A stretch of 64,000 bases of DNA from Craspedostauros australis (lineage: Eukaryota > Bacillariophyta > Bacillariophyceae > Mastogloiales > Achnanthaceae), in NCBI GenBank assembly GCA_026770025.1, contig JAMXDE010000042.1:248001-312000 (forward strand), in the 5' to 3' direction. The translations under genes were made by a program, and so were the position numbers. This document shows, in pieces, positions 22,615-31,486 of the stretch (position 1 is its first letter; each line of letters begins with the position of its first letter). Under the pieces are notes generated by a model that was not told the DNA's origin, made no database searches, and saw nothing but the letters and a program-made list of their open reading frames with translations.

Positions 22615-23232
22615 GGTCTGCGTGGTATGGCGCATCGATGCGGTTGTACAGATACTGCATAAGTACGAGTACGCGTACGAGTACGAGTACTCCATGTCAC
22701 CAAGTAAGCGCTATGCCATATATACCCGTACGAGGACTTGCGGTGTGGAGTAATCTCTCTGGAGAGTTAAAGAGTGCTATCCTGTGACACTCCTCGTGTG
22801 CTCGCAACTCATTTGCATGCTATGATAGCGAAGAGGAGTCGGTGAGGCATATGTCATCATGGTTGCAATAACTGCTTCGATACGGCGACGGCGACTTGTC
22901 GCTGCTGATTCATTGTCACTACCTACAATGTTCTTTGAGAGGCGACCACCAGCTGATAACCAGTGCCGAAGATTGGATTCACGCTTTCATTGCATGTCTC
23001 GCTGAAGTGTTGTACTATGCTCTATTGTGCAGTGGGGCTCACACGACTATTGGAAAGGAAGGACGTGAACGCGGAAGATGGTGGACCGGCAGAGTGAATG
23101 GCTCACGCGATAGCATTTGGAGAAGTGTTACGTGGATCAGCTCCGGTACCGCGAAACGAAAGTGCTCTGTTCCACCAGTACTGCAATCTGGTCTACTCAA
23201 ATCTGACCTACGTACGAGTACATACTTGTATT
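22615..23232. other. Intergenic between convergent genes
   Basis: No gene seen. It contains a TACGAG-type hexamer cluster (22663-22690), CTCTCTGGAGAGTT near 22754-22767 and GTACGAGTAC near 23214-23223. Both neighbouring 3' ends fall here. Confidence 0.4.
22663..22690 (+). repeat. TACGAG hexamer cluster
   Basis: Four to five consecutive TACGAG/TACGCG units, about 50 nt after the SAM50-like stop codon. The unit equals the word that recurs near start codons elsewhere in the window. Confidence 0.6.
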
Positions 23233-24528
23233 CTACTCAATGTAGTGCAATTCACCTTCATCGTCAGCCAATGCGACGAAGTTCTTGAGAAACATGGGCC
23301 ACTCTTGATTCCGTGTGGTCTTGACATGCTGCGCGACGCTCATCTTGGTGGCAAGCTCCGGTGACGAGAGGCACTGCGTACCCTTGCGCCAGATAGATTG
23401 CGCCGATTTTGGAGATTTCGGCAGCGATAATCGCTGCGACTGTGAAGTGCGTGCTCCGCCATCGTTCCAGACTGACGATGGTGGCATCGACATCGGAGGT
23501 CGTTCATCGGACGATGCATTGTTGCGCATGGTGGATAGCGTCGTCCTTCCGCCCGAGTTGAGCCTGTAGCTCTCCGCCGAACTGCGCAACAGATCAAAGA
23601 CATTGAGGCGGTAGGTGTCGTTGCGCCGCGCGCAGAGGCCCGGGTTGTTGGACACCGCCCTCTTGCTGCAAACGCGAATGGCCAAGTAACCGTCGGTGCC
23701 GAGGACGACGTTGGACGACTGCCCGGACAGCCCATGCCAGCTGCCCTCGCAGGTGGTGGTCAATCTCCAAATCACCTGGCCTTTGTAGAAGAGCTCGTGG
23801 AAGTAGTTGATCGAGAATTTGGTGGTTGTCTGTTGGCTCTGCCGCTTTTGGAACAGCCGACGCTGGTAGCTTTTGAGCTGAACGCTCTTCATCAGTAGCT
23901 CCAGCGTCACGGCGAACGACTTGGACGAGAGCAGATCGACGTAAGCCTGGCAGCTTGCTTCCGTGTCCGCATTGAGCGGAGCTGTGGCCGTTGGTGTCGA
24001 GCAGGTGTTTGGGTTCGAAAGTTTCTCTTCCGATTGCTGTGTATGCTGGGCTCCGAGTGAGTCCTGGCGGCTTGCGTCGGGCAGCGTGAAGTCGATTCTG
24101 CCATGACGGCTGGATGATGACGATATGGAGGAAAGTGCTGTGATGGCGGTGCTGGCGCTGCAGTCCCGCTTCAAGTGCGGTGCGTCGTGGGTGTGTTCGT
24201 TATGCTGATCGAGGCACAGTCGCTGGTGCTTTGGATGATGCTGTGGATGCTGGTGGCTTGAGGATGCATCGTCAACGAGATCCGCACATGAAGAGACAGA
24301 CGACTTGTGCACATTGTGTCCGCCGGCAACTCCCTTGGACATCGTTGCTGCGCACGATTGCAGCGTTGATGACTGCGTCTTGGATGACGAAAGATCCTTC
24401 TGCTGATGACGGTGTTGCAGTTCTCGTTGCTGGTGCACATAATGTGGATGGGGTGTATGATGTTGATGGTTCATGATGAGCGATGGCTGGATGTATGAGC
24501 ATCCAGATTGTTTCGGCAGCGGAGTCAT
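23233..24528 (-). CDS. His/Gln-rich protein of unknown function
   Basis: A 431-residue intronless reading frame with a fair start (accATGa at 24528). Residues about 20-120 are rich in His, Gln and Ser; about 120-195 are Ser/Thr-rich and likely disordered. The region about 197-330 looks folded: YVDLLSSKSFAVTLELLMKS, TKFSINYFHELFYKGQVIWR and VVLGTDGYLAIRVCSKR, with a regular alternation of hydrophobic residues. The C terminus ends in WPMFLKNFVALADDEGE. I recognise no family, targeting peptide or membrane span. The frame is continuous and much longer than its antisense shadows, so a real gene is likely. It is divergent from the ABC transporter and convergent with the SAM50-like gene. Confidence 0.66.
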   Translation of the reverse strand: MTPLPKQSGCSYIQPSLIMNHQHHTPHPHYVHQQRELQHRHQQKDLSSSKTQSSTLQSCAATMSKGVAGGHNVHKSSVSSCADLVDDASSSHQHPQHHPKHQRLCLDQHNEHTHDAPHLKRDCSASTAITALSSISSSSSRHGRIDFTLPDASRQDSLGAQHTQQSEEKLSNPNTCSTPTATAPLNADTEASCQAYVDLLSSKSFAVTLELLMKSVQLKSYQRRLFQKRQSQQTTTKFSINYFHELFYKGQVIWRLTTTCEGSWHGLSGQSSNVVLGTDGYLAIRVCSKRAVSNNPGLCARRNDTYRLNVFDLLRSSAESYRLNSGGRTTLSTMRNNASSDERPPMSMPPSSVWNDGGARTSQSQRLSLPKSPKSAQSIWRKGTQCLSSPELATKMSVAQHVKTTRNQEWPMFLKNFVALADDEGELHYIE

Positions 24529-25898
24529 GGTCGAAGGTTGTGGTGAATGACGTTACTTATTGCGGGCGTATGGTATTGTGGGCGTATCGCATGCGTACAT
24601 ACGCAGCGTCGAATGTGTGGCAATACTATGAAAGTGTGATGGCACAAGGCAACGCAGTGATGAATGGCTTCTTTCCTTCGTTGTATGGCTGCCAGATGTT
24701 GCAAACCAGCGACGGGTTGTAATGATCCTGACTGACGGGATCAATGTGTGCCTGTACAAAATCGAGGTGGAACGGTGTGGAGCAGTGTGTTGCGTTACCT
24801 TTTTCGACCGATTTGTGACCTGTCAGCAGAGAACGATGATGGTGATGTTGGCGATGTTGATGTTGATGTGGGTCTGCAGTGGCGTCTGCAGTGACATTCG
24901 GTCCAGGTGCAGCATCCCACACTTCGCTTCCGTGTCGTCCCTCGCTCTCTCTATCTCTCTCACTCTTTGCGCACATCCCAATACTCAGAAGGCACGAGTA
25001 CTCCAGGATGTGCGACCGACACGAGGACCAGCATGGGTCCGTGCGCCATCTCATCACATCACGCGCCGCCTCACTTCATCTCACTGGTCATCGTCTTGTT
25101 TCTTTGGCGGGAGTGGATGTGTGAGGAGCGAAACCAAGGAAGTGTGAAACAGTATTTAACGACTGTGAGAAACCCCTGACAAAACGGCCCCAAGATGGTC
25201 GACAGCGAACCCGACCGAACCGGACAACAACGCTTCTGCATCGTCTTTCATACCAGTCAGCACCAAGTTGCTTCTCTGACTGAATTCTCTTCTGACACAC
25301 AAGGGCACCACATGGCGGACTCTTGATCTGGCGCCCTTCATGCGAGTACTCTCCTCTGTGCACACGAAGATTCTGTAGTCAGCCATCACAGCAATCACGA
25401 TTACAGTAGGAAGAAAGGCAACAAGGCACGCCGCATTCGAGTCAACGACTGCGATCAGCAACACGTGTGCGAACACGCTGTCCACAACACGAAACGGCAA
25501 CAACAACAACAACGAGGACAAGCACGATGTGCGGAAGCGAAACGAGACGTTTCGTGATTGGAAAGTGTGACTTGGTGGCGCGACTTTTCTTGGCACGTTC
25601 TTTCACACATTCGCCCATCTCTGTCATGACCTCAACGGTCATATTCGACCACACCGACTGAATCGCTCCTCGTGATGTATGCGGGATTGAAGTTGGTTCT
25701 GAGTCACGACAATTACGTCATTCTGAGGAAACAACACAGAAATCCAAAATCTGGTGACCATGGCGGAGGAGATCTTTGGGCCGTCATTCTGCGAACGGAA
25801 CATCAGGAAGAACATCCCTCTTGTCTGCCACACTACAGCTTACCAGCACGATCAGCACTTGCCTGTACTTGTGGAGTCTCCAACGCACACACATACGT

Positions 25899-25909
25899 AC
25901 TCCAGAGAG
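25899..25909 (+). promoter_or_regulatory. ACTCCAGAGAG element upstream of the ABC transporter
   Basis: ACTCCAGAGAG directly follows ACATACGT and runs into a GA repeat, 65 nt before the ATG at 25974. It matches the CTCCAGA theme at other starts. Confidence 0.3.
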
Positions 25910-25924
25910 AGAGAGAGAGAGAGA
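25905..25924 (+). repeat. GA dinucleotide repeat
   Basis: About ten GA units within the presumed 5' leader or core promoter of the ABC transporter gene. Confidence 0.75.
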
Positions 25925-25973
25925 GGTCGCATCTACACCGTCTCAACTGATCAGCCGATAAGCGTGATAGAAA

Positions 25974-28334
25974 ATGAAGAAAAAAGGAGAGCCGACAATG
26001 ACGTCAGTCAACAGTGGAAGGGTGCTCGGTTTGCTGCTGCTGCTGCCATTGTTGTGGAATGCGAGCTATTCTTCGGCCTATGTGCAGCCCGCCGCGGCGC
26101 GAGGATCCTGCGTGGGTGGCAATGGCGCTCTGGGACGATCCACGGTGGCCGCGACGCTGCCATCCAGCCATGCACAGCGACCATGGGATCTGCGCAACGA
26201 TGGCCATCGCGCATCGTCCGCGTTGAAAGCATCGGGAGACTCCGAAGATGAAACAATTGCAGCATCCAAAGCCAACGATGCGAAGGAGGCCAACGGCGTG
26301 GAAGACGCCGAGATCATTGGAGGAAGCAACCTGGACTGGAACAAGGTGTCGAAGCAGGCCAAGCTGTTCTGGGAGATGGCGTCGCCGTACTACAGCGAGA
26401 GCAGCAAGGCTAAGTGGCTGTTCGCTGGCATGATCGGCCTCACTCTCATGAACAGCGGTGTCAGCGTCGCCTTCTCCTACCTCGGAAAGGACTTTTGGAA
26501 TGCGCTGTCTGCCAAGAACACGGATGAATTCTACAACGTCCTCACCAAGTACCTCGCTGCCCTGCTGGCGGGTGCTCCCGTCGTCACCATGTACAAATTC
26601 CAGCGCGAACGCCTCGCCCTGCACTGGAGAGAATGGATGACGGATCGCACCATCCAGCTCTACCAGGAGAACAGGGTCTACTACGCTCTGGAGCAGGCCA
26701 ATGACATCGACAATCCGGATCAGCGCATCGCCGAGGACGTCAAGTCCTTCACCAGCTTCTCCCTGCAGCTCTTCCTCACCATCGTCACGTCGATCATCGA
26801 TCTGGTCAGTTTCTCCTTCATCCTCTACTCCATCTACCCGCAGCTCTTCATCGCCATCATCGCCTACGCTGTCTTCGGTACCATCACGACGGGATACCTC
26901 GGGAAGGACCTCGTGCGTTTCAACTACGACCAGCTGCAGAAGGAGGCAGACTTCCGTTACTCCCTCGTCCGCGTGCGCGACAACGCCGAGTCCATCGCCT
27001 TCTACGCCGGCGAGGACCTGGAGGGTAAGGGCGTGCAGGACCGCCTCAAGAAGGTCATCTCCAACTACCGCGACATCATCGGCAACCAACGTAACCTCGA
27101 GTTCTTCACGAACGGATACCGATTCATGATCCAGCTCCTGCCCATCACAGTCGTCGCGCCTCGCTATTTTGCCGGCGCCATCGAGCTCGGCGTCATCTCG
27201 CAGTCCGTCGGTGCCTTCAATCACATTCTCAACGATCTCAGCATCATCGTCAACCAGTTCGAGCAGCTGTCGCGATTCAGCGCCGGCATCGACCGTCTCT
27301 CGCAATTCCTCACCGTCATGCGCGCTTCCGATCCGCAGCGTGAGGACGCTTCGTCTCTTCTCATGCTGGCCAACGCCACGGCGGCGCAGGCTGAGGACAG
27401 CGCAGATAGTGAAAACGACGATGGCAAGAAGGCGGTGACACCCGAAGTCATGGTCGATGATCTCCTCGTCGGTCTCATCAGCATGCTGCAAATGCCCGCA
27501 TCCGAAATGATGGCGGAGAAATCTGGCAATCCGAAGGAATCTATCTTGAAATTGGACAACCTCGATCTGTGCACGCCCGACAAGAAGCGCATCCTCATCC
27601 GCGATCTGTCCGTCGATCTAGAGGAAGGCCAGAACATGCTCATCGTCGGTAACTCCGGCGCCGGCAAGTCCAGTCTGCTGCGTGCCATCGCGGGACTCTG
27701 GACGATTGGCAACGGAGAGATCCGGCGCCCGCATGATTCCGATGTCTACTTTCTGCCGCAGCGTCCCTATTGTACCCTGGGTTCCTTGAAGGATCAGCTT
27801 CTATATCCCAGCCTCGATACCCTCGACACGGAGGATTATCCCGAAGGCCACGTCTTTTCGCGCGCCCATCTTCTGAAGCAGGCCATGACGGATGACGATC
27901 TGCTCGAGATTCTTGAAAAGGTTGATCTGGGTCAGCTCGCTAGCCGTGCCGGTGACGGCGATGCCTACCGTGGACTGCAGACCAAGCTGGATTGGAGCAA
28001 CACGCTCTCGTTGGGCGAACAGCAGCGGCTGGCCTTTGGGCGCGTTCTCGTCAACCAACCGAGATTGGTGATCCTGGATGAGGCCACATCGGCGTTGGAC
28101 ATGGTGGCTGAGGCCAGGATGTACACCCTGCTGCAGAACATGGCGCGTCGCGATCTGCAGCAGAACGGTGGTTTGTCAGCGCCCGGTCTGACCTACATCA
28201 GTGTCGGGCATCGCCCCAGTTTGCTTGCCTACCATGATCAGCGGTTGCGGTTGGGTGGTGACAAGGAACATTCCGTCGAATCCATCGAAAAGTCGCCCAC
28301 GGATCTCACCAGTCTGTCCGTGTCGAACTTGTAA
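25974..28334 (+). CDS. Plastid ABC half transporter of the ABCD/YddA-SbmA type
   Basis: The 786-residue intronless protein starts with a signal peptide (GRVLGLLLLLPLLWNASYSS) ending SSA|YVQP (cleavage 35/36), a stramenopile plastid motif; an in-frame Met9 would keep it. Residues about 145-400 are the permease (MIGLTLMNSGVSVAFSYLGK, GTITTGYLGKDLVRFNYDQL and RVRDNAESIAFYAGE, the latter typical of ABCD/SbmA_BacA-like proteins). The ATPase has Walker A GNSGAGKSS (559-567), Q-loop in FLPQRPY, signature LSLGEQQ (678-684), Walker B LVILDE with D702-E703, and H-loop H746. All catalytic residues are intact. It resembles the chloroplast half transporter of plants (At1g54350 type) and bacterial YddA; it should dimerise in a plastid membrane. 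The substrate is unknown. An acidic linker (about 455-490) precedes the ATPase. Its 3' end faces the RNA kinase gene only 105 bp away. Confidence 0.9.
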   Translation: MKKKGEPTMTSVNSGRVLGLLLLLPLLWNASYSSAYVQPAAARGSCVGGNGALGRSTVAATLPSSHAQRPWDLRNDGHRASSALKASGDSEDETIAASKANDAKEANGVEDAEIIGGSNLDWNKVSKQAKLFWEMASPYYSESSKAKWLFAGMIGLTLMNSGVSVAFSYLGKDFWNALSAKNTDEFYNVLTKYLAALLAGAPVVTMYKFQRERLALHWREWMTDRTIQLYQENRVYYALEQANDIDNPDQRIAEDVKSFTSFSLQLFLTIVTSIIDLVSFSFILYSIYPQLFIAIIAYAVFGTITTGYLGKDLVRFNYDQLQKEADFRYSLVRVRDNAESIAFYAGEDLEGKGVQDRLKKVISNYRDIIGNQRNLEFFTNGYRFMIQLLPITVVAPRYFAGAIELGVISQSVGAFNHILNDLSIIVNQFEQLSRFSAGIDRLSQFLTVMRASDPQREDASSLLMLANATAAQAEDSADSENDDGKKAVTPEVMVDDLLVGLISMLQMPASEMMAEKSGNPKESILKLDNLDLCTPDKKRILIRDLSVDLEEGQNMLIVGNSGAGKSSLLRAIAGLWTIGNGEIRRPHDSDVYFLPQRPYCTLGSLKDQLLYPSLDTLDTEDYPEGHVFSRAHLLKQAMTDDDLLEILEKVDLGQLASRAGDGDAYRGLQTKLDWSNTLSLGEQQRLAFGRVLVNQPRLVILDEATSALDMVAEARMYTLLQNMARRDLQQNGGLSAPGLTYISVGHRPSLLAYHDQRLRLGGDKEHSVESIEKSPTDLTSLSVSNL

Positions 28335-28439
28335 CGGTGTCAGTGTCAATGTCATGGCTCATGGTCCTCGTAATGATACTGTTCCATTCTACTTGTTGAA
28401 TCTAGTCATTTATGATCGTGCCGCACGAATACAAGTGCA

Positions 28440-30473
28440 TCATTGATAGACTGACGGTTTGTTGGCCAAGCTCTTGCGTTGAATGCCATTCCGACTCTGC
28501 ATGGGAGCGGATCCCAAGATACGTTCGTTGTTCTTGTGCTGCTTTCCGCCCGCGGTGTTGCCGTTCATCGTGATGTAGGCAAACGAATCTGTGTTGATGC
28601 CACGGAAGACGAAGGACAATGGCAATTCCATATTGCCGCATTGCAAGTGCGTGACTGTCGGGAGTATGGTCGGATGGACTGGAGTGAGGATGTAGAATGC
28701 GGACTTGGCATAATCGATGGAACGGATGAGACCGAATCCCACACAATCCAGAACCGAACCCGACGCTGCGTCTGAATGACCATCATCCTGCTGCCTTCGA
28801 CAGAGTCCCACGATGTTCGCATTGAGCGCACGCAACATGGCCTCGTTGGTGTAAATGTCATGGCTGTCGGGACCCACCATCCCGTAATTCACCGCACCCA
28901 TGGGGACGTAGTACGGTCTGGCGGACGCCAAGACCTGCGCGAGGCTGCAGTACTCATCATCAAAGCCGTTGGCTTGCGAGACGCATTCATCGAGCTGATC
29001 CCAGAGCTTGACATCCGGTGCGAAGTACATTCCCAGCCGCAGCTCTCTGATGATCTTGGACGACACGGACGACTTGATGATGCGCATGGACTGCATTTGC
29101 ACCAGCTGCTGTCTGTCATGCTCGTCCATTTCCGCATTGGGGAGTATCGAGGCGATGGCATTGGGATCAAATGCATTGAGCGTGTACAGCGCAGTGTCCG
29201 TGACCAATTCGGAGCCGACGACGCCCGACAGATCGAATGAATTCGCAGAGGAGTTGCCGACGAGCTGCATCACGTGCGTCGGATGCAACCCGGTGTTCGT
29301 GACCATTGCGGAAAGCAGCTGGTATCCGATGCCACGGATCCAACCATCGAGGTTGACCACCAGAGGGGTGCGAGTTTCCGCGCCATCGGGCGTCACGAAT
29401 CGTGTGTAGTCTTGCAACAGCGACTGGACAGAATCCATGAACAGGGTCGGGTCCCATTTGGAAGTTGTGGCGCCGTAGAATCGTGCTGAGATCAATCGAA
29501 TATCGTCCTCATCATTCCTGCTGTCTGTGTCTTTCGCTGACGTATGCGATGTGTCCTCATGCATACTCACATTCGTGCTTGCGGTTGCTTGAGGAATCCC
29601 TGGATGATGCTTGTCATCCTGGATGTTGTTCCAATGCGGCGCCATCAGCAACGGACGACGCACGACATGCAAGGTCAGCATGCCAGGTGGACCAAGTTCC
29701 GGTTGACCGGCATCGGCGTCGAGGATAGCGATCTGTTCAAAGGAAGATTCATGCGAAAGCAGTTGATTGACGGTGTACCGCAGACAGGTGGATTTGCCAA
29801 CTCCCTTGGCACCGCAAATGACGACGCGCGCACGATCGTCGCTGCGATGCAGGTCCGTCACGACATCGCCCACAGACTTGTTCCACGACCATGGGATCAG
29901 GATGGGTCTGCAGTGCTGCGGATCGAGGATGCAGAAGGAGGGAACCCCCGCTGCCGGACGGATCGACTTGACTTGCAGCACGGTCCCCTGAGATACCCGC
30001 GTGATGGTCGTGCTGTTCATCCATGTGGGGCAAATGAATGTGGCCGTGTGCTTGCGTTGGGAGTCCATGCGGTATCCCAGCACAGTCAGGCTGCCCTTCT
30101 GACAGCGCAGAATCGCCTTGCCATTGAAGCATACAGCGATGGGCTTGGGATTGAGGAACGACAGCGTCGCCGTTGTGCCTTGCCATGAGACTTCGACGCC
30201 TGTTGGGATCTTGTGCGGATCATCCTTCCTTTGGTTGCCTCTTTGGTGTCTCCCCCCTTGGCCGCTGCTGCCTTCATCATGCTGAGGGAGCTGATGCTGA
30301 TCGCTGTCACCTGGCATGGATGGACCATGCATGACTGATCCAGCGTCAGTATCTCCGTCCTTGTCGCTACCGCTGCCATTGTCACTGCCATTGTCACTGC
30401 CATTGTCATGGCCGTTGCTGGACAATGCAGATGATGCCGAAGCATGATCTTCGCTCGTCTCTGCGTGATCCAT
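28440..30473 (-). CDS. GRC3: Polynucleotide 5'-kinase, Grc3/Nol9 type (rRNA processing)
   Basis: From the first ATG (aagATGg at 30473) the protein has 677 residues; the frame is open to 30554 but without an ATG. The P-loop is GAKGVGKST (221-229), followed by IAILDADAGQPELGPPGMLT, the Clp1/Grc3 hallmark with lid and Walker B region. SWNKSVGDVV and an N-terminal beta domain (about 95-190; VSWQGTTATLSFLNPKPIAV) fit the same family. Grc3/Nol9 phosphorylates the 5'-OH made by Las1 cleavage of ITS2 in the nucleolus; the long C-terminal domain (FVFRGINTDSFAYITMNG) is closer to Grc3/Nol9 than to the mRNA factor Clp1. The N terminus contains DNGSDNGSDNGSGSD, from a repeat at 30370-30416. The Clp1/Grc3 family is clear; the Grc3 branch is likely. 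Confidence 0.83.
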   Translation of the reverse strand: MDHAETSEDHASASSALSSNGHDNGSDNGSDNGSGSDKDGDTDAGSVMHGPSMPGDSDQHQLPQHDEGSSGQGGRHQRGNQRKDDPHKIPTGVEVSWQGTTATLSFLNPKPIAVCFNGKAILRCQKGSLTVLGYRMDSQRKHTATFICPTWMNSTTITRVSQGTVLQVKSIRPAAGVPSFCILDPQHCRPILIPWSWNKSVGDVVTDLHRSDDRARVVICGAKGVGKSTCLRYTVNQLLSHESSFEQIAILDADAGQPELGPPGMLTLHVVRRPLLMAPHWNNIQDDKHHPGIPQATASTNVSMHEDTSHTSAKDTDSRNDEDDIRLISARFYGATTSKWDPTLFMDSVQSLLQDYTRFVTPDGAETRTPLVVNLDGWIRGIGYQLLSAMVTNTGLHPTHVMQLVGNSSANSFDLSGVVGSELVTDTALYTLNAFDPNAIASILPNAEMDEHDRQQLVQMQSMRIIKSSVSSKIIRELRLGMYFAPDVKLWDQLDECVSQANGFDDEYCSLAQVLASARPYYVPMGAVNYGMVGPDSHDIYTNEAMLRALNANIVGLCRRQQDDGHSDAASGSVLDCVGFGLIRSIDYAKSAFYILTPVHPTILPTVTHLQCGNMELPLSFVFRGINTDSFAYITMNGNTAGGKQHKNNERILGSAPMQSRNGIQRKSLANKPSVYQ

Positions 30474-31486
30474 CTTGCACCGCGTGATTTGGATAGAGCC
30501 TGCAACGCTGCCTTCGACACAACTACGAGTACAGGCAGAGTGACTGCTTCCCACTTGATTGACGATGTGTTTGTCTCATCCACAATGTTGATGTTGATGC
30601 TGATGTGTTCCGCGATTTGTTCTCTTGGGAGGTTGTTGGTGCGAGACAAAAGATGAATGATGGCAGGGTAGACGGACAGGCGTAAATTAGTATTTCGAAA
30701 TAGATGCAGATACGAAAAAGATCCAAAAAATGAATGCCTGTGTCTCCATCTCTCCCTTGCGTTTGTCTTTGTTGTTCTCGAACAGGACACAATGGAGGTG
30801 CTTGTTTGGCGGAGGCGATCAGGCCAACTTCCGGAACCATTCTTTGCGACTGCTCACCAAAGGGCACTCAGTACTTCGTGCGAGTACGAAGGCCACCACC
30901 AGAAAAGAAGAGAAATGCAGACGCAGGCACAGATGCGGATGCAGGCAACAAGCAAGATGTTTCCCAAAGATGGTGGGGCTGTATTTTGGTGAAATTTAGA
31001 TTGTGTGTGTATATTTGTATTGCGCCGAAAGGAAAGAAGGCGACATCATTTGTGTACGTATCGCCGCATTCTCTCTTGTATCTGTCATTGATTGCGTGTG
31101 TCGCGTGTGCTCTTTGCTTGCTGTGTGAATATTGGTAGACTACGGTGCTTGTATGCGGCGTCAGTGTTGTTGGCTGTTGGTTGTTGATTGGATGCGGTTT
31201 GAATTGGTTTGGTTTGGGTCAGAGGTCTGAGCTGAGTTCTCTATTGCGGATCGTGTCGTTGCTTGGCATGTGTTGATACATTTGGTGGTGTGCGTATAGG
31301 CGCGATGGTATAGTGCCGTTGCTGTTGCTGTCGCGGTTGTGCTGTTTGGATATGAATAGTGTCGCCAAAGTGGCGATTGCTTCTGTTGCGACACCACATT
31401 CTGCTGCTATGCATTTCCCACCAACATCGTCGAAATGATTGACCTTTGGCCATGGATCCGCTCATGGCCTGAACGTTGCTACCAAC
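30474..31486. other. Intergenic, 5' flank of the RNA kinase and 3' flank of the UPF0301 gene
   Basis: About 1 kb with no convincing gene on either strand. The plus strand is GT/TTG-rich near 31150-31230. Only short frames without motifs are present. Confidence 0.4.
30524..30532 (-). promoter_or_regulatory. GTACTCGTA element upstream of the RNA kinase gene
   Basis: TACGAGTAC on the plus strand, 51 nt before the ATG at 30473. It lies where several other genes of the window carry the same word, which also argues against extending the reading frame upstream. Confidence 0.33.

Larger units (their letters stand above)
24529..25973. other. Divergent promoter region of about 1.4 kb
   Basis: No gene seen. 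It separates the His/Gln-rich gene (-) from the ABC transporter (+). CACGAGTACTCCAGG near 24993-25007 combines both recurrent promoter words. A GA dinucleotide repeat lies close to the transporter start. Confidence 0.4.

Noticed and set aside
26004-27491. 495-codon open frame antisense to the ABC transporter
   Set aside because: It mirrors the codon structure of the transporter (Asp/Glu/Val-rich shadow), has no motif of its own, and the sense frame is a complete, recognisable protein.
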